This document shows, one piece after another, positions 63,430 through 64,000 of a stretch of 64,000 nucleotides of DNA. How positions within the stretch are numbered: position 1 is the stretch's first letter; each line of letters begins with the position of its first letter. Both the position numbers and the translations under genes were made by a program. The notes beneath the pieces are model-generated. The model searched no databases. It saw only the letters and a list, made by a program, of their open reading frames with translations, and was not told the origin of the DNA. Origin of the DNA: Sinorhizobium sp. 8-89 (GTDB lineage Bacteria > Pseudomonadota > Alphaproteobacteria > Rhizobiales > Rhizobiaceae); assembly GCF_030124325.1 (NCBI RefSeq), contig NZ_JASKLR010000004.1:335483-399482 (forward strand), in the 5' to 3' direction.

Positions 63430-64000
63430 CTAATCCAGCGTAAACACGCCCTCCCATGCCCGTTCCAGCATTTCCAGCGAAGCCACCTTCGGCATCGCGT
63501 TGAACTCGCAATAGGATCCGATGAAATCCAGGAGGTATTTGGGATGGTAACAGGACGCCAGTGATTCGCCAGTGTATTTCCGATCGTAGAACAGCTCCAG
63601 GTCTCGCTCGCGCAGTTCTACCGAAACGTTCTTCGCATAGGTGCCGAAGATGCGGATATATTCTGCCCGCGAAGGAGTATTGACAAATATCTTGTACTTC
63701 AGCCGCCGCAGACCCGCTTCGTCCGAAAGGTCCTTCGGGGCAATGTTGGTGGAGAAGACCACGAGCTCGTCGAACGGAACCTTGAACTTCTTTCCCGTAT
63801 GCAGGGTCAAGAAGTCGTAGCCACGCTCGAGCGGCACGATCCAGCGATTGATCAACGCTTGCGGCAACACCTGCTGACGACCGAAATCGTCGATAATGAA
63901 GACGCCGCCGGATGCCTTGAGATGCATCGGCGACTCATAAACATTCGACCCCTCGTTGAAGGCCAGATCGAGCAGGTCGAGGGTCAGTTCGCCACCGGTC
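63430..64000 (-). CDS. AAA-type ATPase, C-terminal part (5' end outside window)
   Basis: Only the last 190 residues are visible, and the frame stays open to the right edge. GGVFIIDDFGRQQVLPQALI is a Walker B-type segment (hhhhDD), and DELVVFSTNIAPKDLSDEAG resembles the sensor-1 Asn of AAA+ ATPases of the chaperone/MoxR-like kind. The region after it (GLRRLKYKIFVNTPSRAEYI) fits the arginine-finger and lid area. Walker A must lie outside the window. Partners are probably the coiled-coil protein and perhaps the TPR lipoprotein; a pilus or secretion role is inference. Confidence 0.75.
   Translation of the reverse strand, partial: TGGELTLDLLDLAFNEGSNVYESPMHLKASGGVFIIDDFGRQQVLPQALINRWIVPLERGYDFLTLHTGKKFKVPFDELVVFSTNIAPKDLSDEAGLRRLKYKIFVNTPSRAEYIRIFGTYAKNVSVELRERDLELFYDRKYTGESLASCYHPKYLLDFIGSYCEFNAMPKVASLEMLERAWEGVFTLD

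Overview
The window is a high-GC alphaproteobacterial chromosome segment. Gene content and order point to a rhizobium of the Sinorhizobium/Ensifer group. The evidence is a group 2 Mrp/Pha cation antiporter with a fused A-B subunit, an aerobic (late cobalt insertion) cobalamin gene set resembling the cobF-cobM set described from 'Pseudomonas denitrificans', a bkd/lpd operon, homogentisate-pathway genes, and rhizobial intergenic palindromes. This assignment is recalled knowledge of gene families and synteny, not a database search. There are no tRNA or rRNA genes, CRISPR arrays, insertion sequences or phage genes that I can see.

Layout. 1-5.9 kb: the Mrp-type Na+(K+)/H+ antiporter operon (mnhA/B-C-D-E-F-G), cut at the left edge. 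5.9-13.1 kb: cobalamin corrin-ring synthesis (cobM, L, J, I, H, G, F on the minus strand, with cobK embedded on the plus strand). 13.3-17.3 kb: ung, then modABC for molybdate uptake with a ModE-type operator upstream and a single-domain ModE regulator downstream. 17.4-19.7 kb: a divergent SDR/FAD-oxidoreductase pair. 20.0-25.0 kb: the branched-chain 2-oxoacid dehydrogenase operon bkdA1-bkdA2-bkdB-lpd, ending at two palindromic repeats. 25.2-27.4 kb: a thiolase and purU. 27.6-33.1 kb: tyrosine/homogentisate catabolism, with hmgA-fahA-maiA next to a divergent MarR gene and hppD next to a divergent Lrp gene.

33.2-41.9 kb is the most unusual stretch. It holds a LuxR-type regulator, about 1 kb of AT-rich non-coding DNA full of palindromes, then one apparent operon. 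That operon encodes two Asp-rich proteins sharing a non-RTX motif, an RTX-type (type I secretion) ABC exporter whose catalytic H-loop histidine is Gln, its HlyD-type adaptor, and a small protein carrying an RNxxxH motif of the HEPN kind. The mRNA leader can fold so that the first Shine-Dalgarno sequence is hidden. I read it as a dedicated type I secretion cassette of undescribed function.

41.9-61.2 kb looks like a nitrogen-scavenging island. It has a ureidoglycine-aminohydrolase-like bicupin, four amidohydrolase-superfamily enzymes (one close to cytosine deaminase), a hydantoin/Asp-Glu racemase, a flavin reductase-like protein, a polar amino-acid ABC importer lacking its own ATPase, a complete dipeptide/oligopeptide-type importer, and two GntR regulators each with recognisable operator-like repeats. 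Together these suggest import and stepwise hydrolysis of cyclic amides or N-heterocycles; the substrate is unknown. 61.3-64 kb: a small membrane protein, a TPR lipoprotein, a membrane-anchored coiled-coil protein and an AAA-type ATPase cut by the right edge.
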